This document shows, in pieces, positions 1-5,052 of a DNA stretch of 5,180 bases. The translations under genes were made by a program, and so were the position numbers. The stretch's first letter is position 1, and every line of letters starts with the position of its first letter. Location of the stretch: assembly GCA_937880755.1 (NCBI GenBank), contig CALGRX010000006.1:1-5180 (forward strand), read 5' to 3'. The stretch is from an uncultured Clostridia bacterium. GTDB taxonomy: Bacteria > Bacillota > Clostridia > Christensenellales > UBA3700. The notes under the pieces are model-generated. The model saw nothing but the letters and a program-made list of their open reading frames with translations. It was not told where the DNA came from and made no database searches.

Positions 1-1
1 C

Positions 2-115
2 TTCGAAACAATGTCCGGCTTTGCTAAGCCAACAGTCGTATCAGTCAACGTCATCGATGAAAAAGACTTAAGCTCCTATGACTGTATCACGTTCAACACG
101 GGTAAAAAGCTATGA
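2..115 (+). CDS. 3' end of a truncated gene, possibly the phage ssDNA-binding protein
   Basis: An open frame enters from the left edge and ends at TGA 113-115, giving the last 37 residues of a protein that finishes in FNTGKKL. It is soluble in character, with alternating hydrophobic and polar residues (PTVVSVNVID) that suggest beta strands and no membrane segment. An ATG at 11 has no ribosome binding site before it, so the true start probably lies outside the window. The stop overlaps the next start as ATGA (112-115), indicating translational coupling. In Ff phages the gene here, between the replication gene and the small virion genes, encodes the ssDNA-binding protein pV. That identity is inferred from position only; no motif confirms it. 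Confidence 0.5.
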   Translation, partial: FETMSGFAKPTVVSVNVIDEKDLSSYDCITFNTGKKL

Positions 116-402
116 GTAAAGTCAGTATCGAAAAACTAGCTAAAGCGAAGGAGATTATCAAGAAGGTGATGCCTATCGTATCTCTCGTTCTCCTCGTTCT
201 TGTTGCAACAATACGTTACGTAGTGTGTCGCTCTTTCGAGTGCGCTATCTCGTACGGTCTAACGGCGCTTCTTATATGTAGCTTAATCACCGCGCTAGTG
301 GATGCTGTCCTCTCGACTATCATCAAGCTACGTATTAAGAAGATGAAAGCCGAATTAAAAGACGTAGATATCAATGACGAACTGCAGTCGTCGGATAAAT
401 AA
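112..402 (+). CDS. small two-span membrane protein, unknown function
   Basis: This 96-residue protein is not one I recognise. It begins with a basic amphipathic stretch rich in Lys (residues 1-18). Two hydrophobic segments follow at about 20-38 and 46-70, separated by a short loop with Cys39 and Cys44. A basic patch comes next (IKKMK, about 75-79), then an acidic polar tail (residues 81-96). The charge pattern suggests both ends are cytoplasmic. The start at 112 overlaps the preceding stop (ATGA), and only a weak GGG (100-102) precedes it, so translation probably depends on coupling. It sits just before the coat gene, where Ff phages carry VII and IX, but it is about three times their length. 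It could be a minor virion protein or an assembly factor. Being a gene is well supported; the role is not. Confidence 0.75.
   Translation: MSKVSIEKLAKAKEIIKKVMPIVSLVLLVLVATIRYVVCRSFECAISYGLTALLICSLITALVDAVLSTIIKLRIKKMKAELKDVDINDELQSSDK
200..211. repeat. 12-bp perfect palindrome inside the 96-aa gene
   Basis: TTGTTGCAACAA is its own reverse complement. It lies within coding sequence, upstream of the coat gene. A perfect 12-mer palindrome is mildly unusual, but no promoter elements are visible around it, so an operator role is only a possibility. Confidence 0.25.
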
Positions 403-407
403 ATTAT

Positions 408-413
408 AGGAGG
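408..413 (+). promoter_or_regulatory. strong ribosome binding site for the coat gene
   Basis: AGGAGG lies 8 nt before the TTG at 422. No ATG or GTG is suitably placed after it, so this site decides that translation begins at TTG. A consensus site paired with a rare start codon, in the 19-nt gap after the previous stop, fits a gene that must be made in high and controlled amounts. Confidence 0.85.
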
Positions 414-421
414 CAATATCT

Positions 422-688
422 TTGAGCATTTCGCAAATTTTCACAGACATCGCAACCGGTCTCGCAGCTTTCGCCCCAGCTTTCGCAAAGTCTATCTGGC
501 AAGTCTTCTGTAACCTCTTTTTGACGTTTACTGAAGGTGAATCAGGCGCCATTACTGTCACCGGACTCAACACTCTAGGTATGCTTGGCATCGTTGGTCT
601 CGTAATCGGTATCGTTTATAAGGTTCTTCCAACTGCTATCAATTTCCTGGGCAAGTTGAGAGCAAGACGTGCTAAACGTAAAGCTTAA
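422..688 (+). CDS. probable major coat protein (pVIII-like)
   Basis: This 88-residue protein starts at TTG, set by the AGGAGG at 408-413. Residues 1-36 are mildly hydrophobic and probably amphipathic. An acidic linker with TEGESG follows at about 37-42, then one glycine-rich membrane segment (about 49-70). The C-terminal tail is strongly basic: residues 78-88 contain seven Lys or Arg. A membrane helix followed by a basic tail facing the DNA is the plan of inovirus major coat proteins. A-F-A (20-22) could be a signal peptidase site, leaving a 66-residue mature protein, but the N-terminus lacks the usual positive charges and has Asp9, so cleavage is uncertain. The strong ribosome binding site and the 12-bp hairpin immediately downstream match the layout of gene VIII in Ff phages. 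It could instead be another virion protein; the assignment rests on architecture and context. Confidence 0.68.
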   Translation: MSISQIFTDIATGLAAFAPAFAKSIWQVFCNLFLTFTEGESGAITVTGLNTLGMLGIVGLVIGIVYKVLPTAINFLGKLRARRAKRKA

Positions 689-699
689 CACGTCTCATC

Positions 700-729
700 G
701 TAAAGCCCTAAGTAAAATTAGGGCTTTAC
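700..729 (+). terminator. 12-bp hairpin after the coat gene, likely terminator
   Basis: The arms at 700-711 (GTAAAGCCCTAA) and 718-729 are perfect reverse complements, with a 6-nt GTAAAA loop. The hairpin begins 11 nt after the coat stop codon. The sequence after the stem (TTATATCAATAT) is AU-rich but not a clean U-tract, so termination may be partial, and the stem may also stabilise the coat mRNA 3' end. Ff phages place a terminator at this point, directly after gene VIII, which makes coat mRNA far more abundant than the transcripts of downstream genes. Confidence 0.72.
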
Positions 730-747
730 TTATATCAATATACAACT

Positions 748-921
748 ATGAACGAATTACTAACGCACGTAACTAATTTAGTATCTCCTATGTTCGAGTC
801 TTTGGACTATCTCATGTCCAATTTCTTGGCATTGCCGGAAGTATTCGGTTTGGGTATTGGCTATTGGTTTTTGTTGTTTCTGGGCGTTGGCATCATTTTG
901 AGAGGTATTTTTGATGGCTAA
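748..921 (+). CDS. 57-aa single-span membrane protein, possible minor virion protein
   Basis: An ATG at 748 opens a 57-residue frame ending at TAA 919-921. Residues 1-31 look amphipathic (NLVSPMFESLDYLMS at 10-24). Residues 32-51 form one hydrophobic segment, and a short tail with Arg52 follows. The start has no Shine-Dalgarno sequence and lies only 18 nt after the terminator hairpin; upstream in frame there is a stop at 709-711 and no alternative start, so expression may be low or leaderless-like. Its last 8 nt overlap the next gene, and without it the stretch 689-913 would be empty in a tightly packed genome. Its LVxP segment resembles segments in the next gene and in the adsorption protein (1162-2406). 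Function is unknown; a cap protein is plausible by size and position. Confidence 0.62.
   Translation: MNELLTHVTNLVSPMFESLDYLMSNFLALPEVFGLGIGYWFLLFLGVGIILRGIFDG
900..905 (+). promoter_or_regulatory. ribosome binding site that selects ATG 914
   Basis: GAGAGG lies 8 nt before ATG 914 but only 5 nt before the in-frame TTG at 911. The spacing and the stronger start codon favour ATG 914, giving an 82-residue product rather than 83. Confidence 0.55.
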
Positions 922-1162
922 GACAATATTCATTATCGTATTGCTGGTTATGGTTGGCTCGATAATCGGGTCTTACGTTATTGACGGCAACTTGTGGTAT
1001 TACTTTTCAACTTACGTAGTATCTCCGCTTGGTAATCTTGTTAAACCTGTTGCTCGAATTTTCGAAGTATTTTTGTCGTTCAATAGTCTCAATATTGTAT
1101 TTTCTATAATATTGATATGCAGCTTTGTAGTGTTTATCGTCAATCGATTTAGGGGTGAATAA
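914..1162 (+). CDS. 82-aa two-span membrane protein, possible minor virion protein
   Basis: The protein has an N-terminal hydrophobic segment (about 4-23), which could be a membrane anchor or a signal sequence. A central region follows (24-58) with NLVKPVARIFEVFLS at 41-55, then a second hydrophobic segment (59-76) and a short basic end (NRFRGE). The start overlaps the previous gene by 8 nt, and the stop shares one base with the next start (TAATG, 1160-1164), so it is part of a coupled run. It is not a family I recognise. The central segment plus final helix resembles the C-terminus of the adsorption protein encoded next. A virion end protein is the best guess from size and position. An in-frame TTG at 911 is a less likely start. 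Confidence 0.7.
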   Translation: MAKTIFIIVLLVMVGSIIGSYVIDGNLWYYFSTYVVSPLGNLVKPVARIFEVFLSFNSLNIVFSIILICSFVVFIVNRFRGE

Positions 1163-2406
1163 TGAAATTTAGACAACTAATAATCATAGTGTATCTTCTT
1201 GTTATCTTAATGTCTGTAATTATGGCTCCTGTTTGCGCTGCCGAGAATATACCTTTTGCACCATCGTCTAACGTATATTATGAGCATTTGTGGTATAGCT
1301 CCGATGTCGGCGGTTATCTCGATCCATCAAGGAATTTACATCAGCAGTTTTCTCCTTACAGCATTAGCTTGATGAACATGTCCGGATATTATCATCTACA
1401 TGGCTATCAGACATATGACCTTACGACTAAATATAATACATTAGCTGATTCCGATCTTAATTCTTATAGAAATCACGTCCTCTCAGTCTTAGAGGATTGT
1501 ATATATATTAACTCTAATAAACTCGCTGAAGGCGCTGTAATCAATCGATTGGATTTAAGTCCGGCATCATATTCTATTACAATTAATTATGTTAGCGCTT
1601 GTAAATACACTATGTATTTATATTTTAATTTTTACGTTAATTTTGATGTCGATGTTCCTGTTGGTTCTTTTACTTTTTCCAATATTAATGACACGAGCAA
1701 AGATCTAAGCATATTATCAATTAACGTTGATCAAGTTAGCGAATGGGCTGAGACTTCTCTTGTATCTAAGTGTAATCTCATAAGCGTTACGTTAACGCCA
1801 TGGGGTTTACTTAGCGATATAACATATAAATTTCCTACTAACGTTATAACGGATAAATTGGTATTTTCGCAGAGTTATTCTGTGATATTGGATGATTCTG
1901 AGCTATCAATGTCGCCGGAAGTCAATGTAAAATTGGATAATTACAATCTTGGTAATTTTACGATGAAAAATTTTGCCGGCGTTATCGAATCCAATTTTGA
2001 TTATGCTCTAAATGCTAATAGTATTAATTATCAAACTGCTCTAGTTGGATTTCCCACTAATACATGTCCTACTAAACCTGTTACTCATTTTACGTATAAT
2101 TTTACATTCAATAAGCTAGTTCCTGTATCTACTTATTCTACATCCGGTGGTGAATCTTATGGGACATGGCAATCTAAATCATGCCAAACTTTTGATTTTA
2201 TTTGCCATTTAGGTAATGGTTTAGGTTACTTAATATATGAGTTTCCGCTTACGTCTTCGATTACGAAGCTTGTCGCACCAATTGGTGAGTTTTTCATCAA
2301 GTCCTTCGACTTCCTAGAAGGTTTCTCATCAATAGGCGTTGCATACGGTGTCATCTTTACCATGATAATGATATCCGTTATTATGTTTTTAGTTTTTGGT
2401 AAATAG
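1162..2406 (+). CDS. probable adsorption / tip protein (pIII-like)
   Basis: This 414-residue protein has a typical signal peptide: MKFR, then a hydrophobic core (6-22), and likely cleavage after Ala26 or Ala27 (VCA-A-E). An extracellular region of about 340 residues follows, rich in Tyr, Asn, Ser and Thr, with six cysteines outside the signal (113, 147, 204, 302, 341, 348), enough for three disulfides. The end is a hydrophobic anchor (about 392-412) finishing in FGK. Signal peptide, variable ectodomain and C-terminal anchor, in the position before the Zot gene, is the plan of inovirus pIII proteins, which bind the receptor and release the finished particle. AGGGG (1151-1155) lies 6 nt before the ATG. 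By eye the ectodomain coding region is more AT-rich than the Zot and Rep genes, which suggests exchange or rapid change of the host-range region. I recognise no specific receptor-binding fold, so the role rests on architecture. Confidence 0.78.
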   Translation: MKFRQLIIIVYLLVILMSVIMAPVCAAENIPFAPSSNVYYEHLWYSSDVGGYLDPSRNLHQQFSPYSISLMNMSGYYHLHGYQTYDLTTKYNTLADSDLNSYRNHVLSVLEDCIYINSNKLAEGAVINRLDLSPASYSITINYVSACKYTMYLYFNFYVNFDVDVPVGSFTFSNINDTSKDLSILSINVDQVSEWAETSLVSKCNLISVTLTPWGLLSDITYKFPTNVITDKLVFSQSYSVILDDSELSMSPEVNVKLDNYNLGNFTMKNFAGVIESNFDYALNANSINYQTALVGFPTNTCPTKPVTHFTYNFTFNKLVPVSTYSTSGGESYGTWQSKSCQTFDFICHLGNGLGYLIYEFPLTSSITKLVAPIGEFFIKSFDFLEGFSSIGVAYGVIFTMIMISVIMFLVFGK

Positions 2407-2410
2407 GAGG
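2405..2410 (+). promoter_or_regulatory. consensus ribosome binding site overlapping a stop codon
   Basis: AGGAGG (part of TAGGAGGTAAT) overlaps the TAG stop of the adsorption-protein gene (2404-2406) and lies 5 nt before ATG 2416. It supports the reality of the 48-codon gene that follows and couples it to the adsorption protein. Confidence 0.8.
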
Positions 2411-2415
2411 TAATT

Positions 2416-2562
2416 ATGGATATAGTAAATCAATTTATCAATTTGATAAAAACCAGCTACTCGATATCTATCGTGGAGTTCGCTGCTTTCATATTTGTGT
2501 TCGAGCATATCATTCAAGGCTTGATTTTCATTTTCAAAAAAATAAGGGGGTGTAAAAAATGA
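2416..2562 (+). CDS. 48-aa single-span membrane protein
   Basis: ATG 2416 follows a consensus AGGAGG and opens a 48-residue frame ending at TGA 2560-2562. Residues 1-20 are moderately hydrophobic and probably amphipathic. About 22-40 form a Phe- and Ile-rich membrane segment that contains Glu30 and His31, and the end is basic (KKIRGCKK, 41-48). The stop overlaps the next start as ATGA (2559-2562). Between the pIII-like gene and the Zot gene, Ff phages carry gene VI; here the slot is filled by two short genes, and this is the first. The ribosome binding site and exact overlap make it a convincing gene. The function is inferred to be structural or assembly-related. Confidence 0.75.
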   Translation: MDIVNQFINLIKTSYSISIVEFAAFIFVFEHIIQGLIFIFKKIRGCKK

Positions 2563-2768
2563 CTGAAGGTGCATTCGTCGGTCTATGGGACATTATAGAA
2601 AAGTGCTTGGCTTGGTTCTTCCCGGCTGAGCTCATGGCTACGCCAACGTGGAGTATATTATATACTGCTTTCCAATTTATTGCCGGGTTCTACTTGCTCT
2701 ACTTTTTTCTTTTCAAGCCTATTATAATTTTCTTCCGGAGTCTCAAATCTTGGAGGGTAACTAAATGA
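2559..2768 (+). CDS. 69-aa membrane protein in the gene VI position
   Basis: The start overlaps the preceding stop (ATGA), and AAGGGGG (2544-2550) lies 8 nt upstream. Residues 1-25 are amphipathic with several aromatics (W10, W19, F20, F21). A long aromatic-rich hydrophobic stretch runs from about 31 to 59 with K53-P54 near its end, and the C-terminus is basic (RSLKSWRVTK, 60-69). Its stop overlaps the Zot start as ATGA (2765-2768). The position immediately before the Zot/pI gene corresponds to gene VI of Ff phages, whose product joins pIII at the particle end, but pVI is longer (112 residues) and no sequence similarity is evident to me. It could be a pVI counterpart or a membrane partner of the Zot motor. 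Confidence 0.75.
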   Translation: MTEGAFVGLWDIIEKCLAWFFPAELMATPTWSILYTAFQFIAGFYLLYFFLFKPIIIFFRSLKSWRVTK

Positions 2769-3778
2769 CTAAATTCAAGCAGGTATTAGCCTTTATACTA
2801 AAATTCCTCAATCGATTAGCGCCTTACGTAGAGGTTGCTATCGTTTGGTTTTGTATTGACGGTCTTAAGCAACAGTATCAAGATAAATCCTACTTTATCC
2901 TATTTTACGCTATCCCGATTTTAATGCTTTATCGTGTGCTGAAGTGGGAATGGATATGCTTCAAGTCTAAGGATATCATCAAGACTAATGCACTTAACAG
3001 CAGGGTACAAGGTTTTGGTGGTAAACAAGGTGCTGGCAAGACGTCCTTTATGCTCTACTCGCTTTACGTTATCCATTCGGATAATATATATACTAACTTC
3101 CCTTGCAAGATTCGGGGTAAGTATACGTATCAATTAGACAACAAAGTACTCAACCTGGATGAACGTATCCCGGATAACAGTTGTTGCGCTATATCAGAGG
3201 CGACGATGCTGTTCCACAACATAGTATCTGGCGGTCGTGGTAACGTTGAAGAAACTAAGGATCTATACGCTCAACAGTTGCACCAACAGATTATACGTCA
3301 TCTATACGACGGCAATTTGTTCTATGACTCAGTTGACCTTACACGTCTACCTAAGATGCTTAAGGACAATATGGGTATGACAAACTTTATGTTAGGACAA
3401 GGTAGCGTAAAATTGAGCTTTATCATCAATCCTATACTGAATATGTTTGCAAAACTTCTTGGCTTCGAGCTTTCTGGCTCAATTAGGTATTGGGACTTGC
3501 AGCAATTTGAGAAAATACCGGAAGATGGCTATACATTCGATTTGTCTACGCAGGAAAAATCTACCGACTTAAAGCATTATGCTAATCTTTTACGTATCTC
3601 TACGTGGAATAGTTCGTTACGTTTCGATTATGATGACAGATTCTTACGTGGACTTTATGCTAAGTTGCCTGAGCACGTAGCTAAGCAATGGGACTCGCTT
3701 AAGTATTGCGAGCAAGATTTGCGTGATATCGGTTATGGCTTTTTACTTGAATTTTTCGATGAAAAATTAAAAAGATAG
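2765..3778 (+). CDS. zot: Zot-like phage assembly ATPase (pI family)
   Basis: This 337-residue protein carries a clear Walker A motif, GKQGAGKT at 86-93. A Walker B-like strand lies at about 140-147 (CCAISEA), with Glu145 as probable catalytic acid; the usual Asp before it is Ser. G156-G157-R158-G159 is a possible arginine finger. Inovirus Zot/pI proteins are inner-membrane ATPases that drive extrusion of the ssDNA while it is coated. Two hydrophobic segments lie before the ATPase domain (about 18-32 and 43-57), and no convincing one lies near the C-terminus. That differs from Ff pI and vibrio-phage Zot, where the membrane span follows the ATPase domain. A start at 2765 is supported by GGAGGG (2752-2757) and the ATGA overlap with the previous gene. 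The name records family membership; nothing here suggests toxin activity. Confidence 0.93.
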   Translation: MTKFKQVLAFILKFLNRLAPYVEVAIVWFCIDGLKQQYQDKSYFILFYAIPILMLYRVLKWEWICFKSKDIIKTNALNSRVQGFGGKQGAGKTSFMLYSLYVIHSDNIYTNFPCKIRGKYTYQLDNKVLNLDERIPDNSCCAISEATMLFHNIVSGGRGNVEETKDLYAQQLHQQIIRHLYDGNLFYDSVDLTRLPKMLKDNMGMTNFMLGQGSVKLSFIINPILNMFAKLLGFELSGSIRYWDLQQFEKIPEDGYTFDLSTQEKSTDLKHYANLLRISTWNSSLRFDYDDRFLRGLYAKLPEHVAKQWDSLKYCEQDLRDIGYGFLLEFFDEKLKR

Positions 3779-3812
3779 TACACGCAACAAGCGCGAGCGT
3801 GCGTGTGCTATC
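3774..3812. other. 12-bp hairpin between the Zot and rep genes
   Basis: The arms GATAGTACACGC (3774-3785) and GCGTGTGCTATC (3801-3812) pair at all 12 positions, counting one T-G wobble, around a 15-nt GC-rich loop. The left arm includes the Zot stop codon (3776-3778). On the + strand no U-tract follows, so it is a poor terminator for the operon. On the - strand the stem is followed by TTTTTAATTTTTC, a good U-tract, so it could stop antisense transcription. It may also shield the 3' end of the operon mRNA or limit read-through into rep. Confidence 0.6.
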
Positions 3813-3835
3813 GTAATTCATAATGTAGGTGAGTT

Positions 3836-4834
3836 ATGTTTGAACAATTACAATCTGTACTCGAAGGTAAAGAACGTCGTTACCAAGGTGACAATTTTGC
3901 TGCCGTCAAGCAAGGATATCAGGTCGCAAATACCGTATTTAATTTTTATCCGACTTTTTCGGAGCTTTGTCTTTATAAACAAGACTTCCAATGCAGGCGA
4001 AAAGGCATTGAGTATAAGTCTTCGGAAGCCGATCGTCGACGTTCTATGGAGCTCAAGGACGGAGTTCTTGTTCCAGCTAAAAAGACTTTCTCGATTCAAC
4101 GTCTTTATAAAACTCTTAAAGCTTCACGTAAACGTGCTGTTGATAATTTGTATGCTTACGCTCTATCTAATCGTTGGCGCTATTTTTGTACGTTTACTTT
4201 TGATATAACGAAGGTGGACCGTACTAATGACGATGCGGTCAAGAAGGCTTGGTCTAAATTTGAGAAGGACATGCGACGTACATATCCTTCGATTAAAATC
4301 TTAAGCGTACCTGAACGTCATCCTTCGTCCGGCTATTTGCATTTCCACGTTCTCATCGGCAACGTCGATTTATCATCGCATATGACTCCACAACTTTACT
4401 CGGATTGCGACAAAAATCGCCGTAAAGAACGTGTAGGTCAACACGTTATTACTAAATTTGGTGACAAAGTATATGATATGGATCTATATAAATTAGGTTT
4501 CATGTCTTGTATTGACTTTCAAGCCGACGGCAAAAGCTACAATCCAATACGTGTTACCAATTATCTGTCTAAGTACATGTCCAAAGACATGATCGTTGGT
4601 TACAATCAGAAGTGCTACTATCGTACGTACAATCTACTTTACAAAAATAAGTACACTACGTACCTCAATTCCGACGATATTTTTAAACTTCTATGCCCTT
4701 ACGACGTTCCCGATGATGGACAAGCTTCTTTGTTCAATCTCTCCGGTTTCGAGCTTGAGCATTACAAATCTACGTCTACTATGGACGTCTATCGGTTTAT
4801 TCCGCAATCAGGAATAGCCCCACCATCTGATTAA
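3836..4834 (+). CDS. rep: HUH rolling-circle replication initiation protein
   Basis: This 332-residue protein has the three motifs of HUH endonucleases in order. Motif I is FCTFTFD at 117-123. The metal-binding HUH motif is H169-F-H171 in YLHFHVLIG. The active-site motif is YLSKYMSK at 243-250, with two tyrosines (Y243, Y247) and two lysines (K246, K250). Such proteins nick the plus-strand origin, stay covalently attached to the 5' end, and re-ligate the unit-length circle. The YxxKYxxK spacing matches the two-tyrosine site of phiX174 gpA. The N-terminal 100 residues are basic and may bind DNA. AGGTGA (3827-3832) precedes ATG 3836. The gene follows the Zot operon after a 57-nt gap containing a hairpin, so it may be expressed separately, though I see no convincing promoter there. 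The hairpin-rich region directly downstream is the likely target. Confidence 0.94.
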   Translation: MFEQLQSVLEGKERRYQGDNFAAVKQGYQVANTVFNFYPTFSELCLYKQDFQCRRKGIEYKSSEADRRRSMELKDGVLVPAKKTFSIQRLYKTLKASRKRAVDNLYAYALSNRWRYFCTFTFDITKVDRTNDDAVKKAWSKFEKDMRRTYPSIKILSVPERHPSSGYLHFHVLIGNVDLSSHMTPQLYSDCDKNRRKERVGQHVITKFGDKVYDMDLYKLGFMSCIDFQADGKSYNPIRVTNYLSKYMSKDMIVGYNQKCYYRTYNLLYKNKYTTYLNSDDIFKLLCPYDVPDDGQASLFNLSGFELEHYKSTSTMDVYRFIPQSGIAPPSD

Positions 4835-4858
4835 AGCTTCATTCAACGTCATTATGTC

Positions 4859-4878
4859 GGCTTACCGCACGGTAGGTC
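4859..4878. repeat. small inverted repeat after rep
   Basis: The core TACCG (4863-4867) and CGGTA (4870-4874) are perfect complements. Pairing extends to 9 bp with two G-T wobbles (4859-4867 with 4870-4878). The nominal loop is only 2 nt, so in RNA or ssDNA the innermost pair would open. No U-tract follows. It could also be a protein-binding palindrome. Confidence 0.4.
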
Positions 4879-4898
4879 TATTTGTCATATAATGAATT

Positions 4899-4932
4899 GA
4901 CCGAAATAAGCATTATATGCCTTATTTTGGTC
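4899..4932. repeat. 12-bp hairpin with an extended stem
   Basis: GACCGAAATAAG (4899-4910) pairs with CTTATTTTGGTC (4921-4932) through one G-T wobble. The 10-nt loop can extend the stem further by pairing CAT (4911-4913) with ATG (4917-4919), leaving one bulged base. No U-tract follows, so it is more likely a replication or packaging structure than a terminator, although it could also protect the rep mRNA 3' end. Confidence 0.6.
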
Positions 4933-4946
4933 TTGAGCAGAGCGCT

Positions 4947-5029
4947 GCATATCAAAAAAGCTTTGTCAAGTGGACCGTGGAATAAATTTTTATGCCGCGA
5001 AAGCCACTTTACAAAGCTTTTTTATATGC
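4947..5029. repeat. long imperfect hairpin of about 83 nt, candidate packaging signal or minus-strand origin
   Basis: The outer arm GCATAT (4947-4952) pairs with ATATGC (5024-5029). After one bulged C (4953), 13 bases (4954-4966) pair perfectly with 5011-5023. After a C-T mismatch, AAGTGG (4968-4973) pairs with CCACTT (5004-5009). The interior folds again: CGTGG (4976-4980) with CCGCG (4995-4999) including a wobble, then an A-G mismatch and ATAAA with TTTAT. That makes about 35 base pairs in one nearly continuous stem. Ff packaging signals are imperfect hairpins of this kind, and minus-strand origins are also extended stems in ssDNA. Which role applies cannot be decided from sequence. Confidence 0.7.
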
Positions 5030-5052
5030 CATATCCGATTAAAAATCGCCCT

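Noticed and set aside
355..591. A 78-codon frame on the - strand across the coat gene
   Set aside because: It lies opposite the 96-aa and coat genes, both supported by spacing and by a ribosome binding site or a start-stop overlap. No - strand promoter or ribosome binding site supports it.
2765..3778. Calling the Zot-like protein a toxin
   Set aside because: The toxin activity described for Vibrio Zot is attributed to a C-terminal region after the membrane span, which this protein does not have. The assembly ATPase role is the supported one.
3747..3779. A promoter for rep (TTGAAT near 3747 with GATAGT near 3774)
   Set aside because: The spacer is 21 nt and the -10 match is poor. No better pair was seen in the gap before rep.
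3840..4208. A 122-codon frame on the + strand overlapping the start of rep
   Set aside because: It runs out of frame inside rep, whose HUH motifs are clear. It has no ribosome binding site of its own, and its product is an unstructured mix of hydrophobic and basic residues typical of an off-frame translation.
4840..4935. A dif-like XerC/XerD attachment site, suggested by TTATGT and CATAATG-type words
   Set aside because: Some inoviruses integrate at dif, so I looked, but no 28-bp sequence with two properly spaced Xer half-sites could be assembled here.
4917..4985. A 22-codon frame (starting MPYFGLEQ) in the noncoding region
   Set aside because: It reads like protein, but it is very short, has no ribosome binding site, and its bases are explained by the two hairpins at 4899-4932 and 4947-5029.
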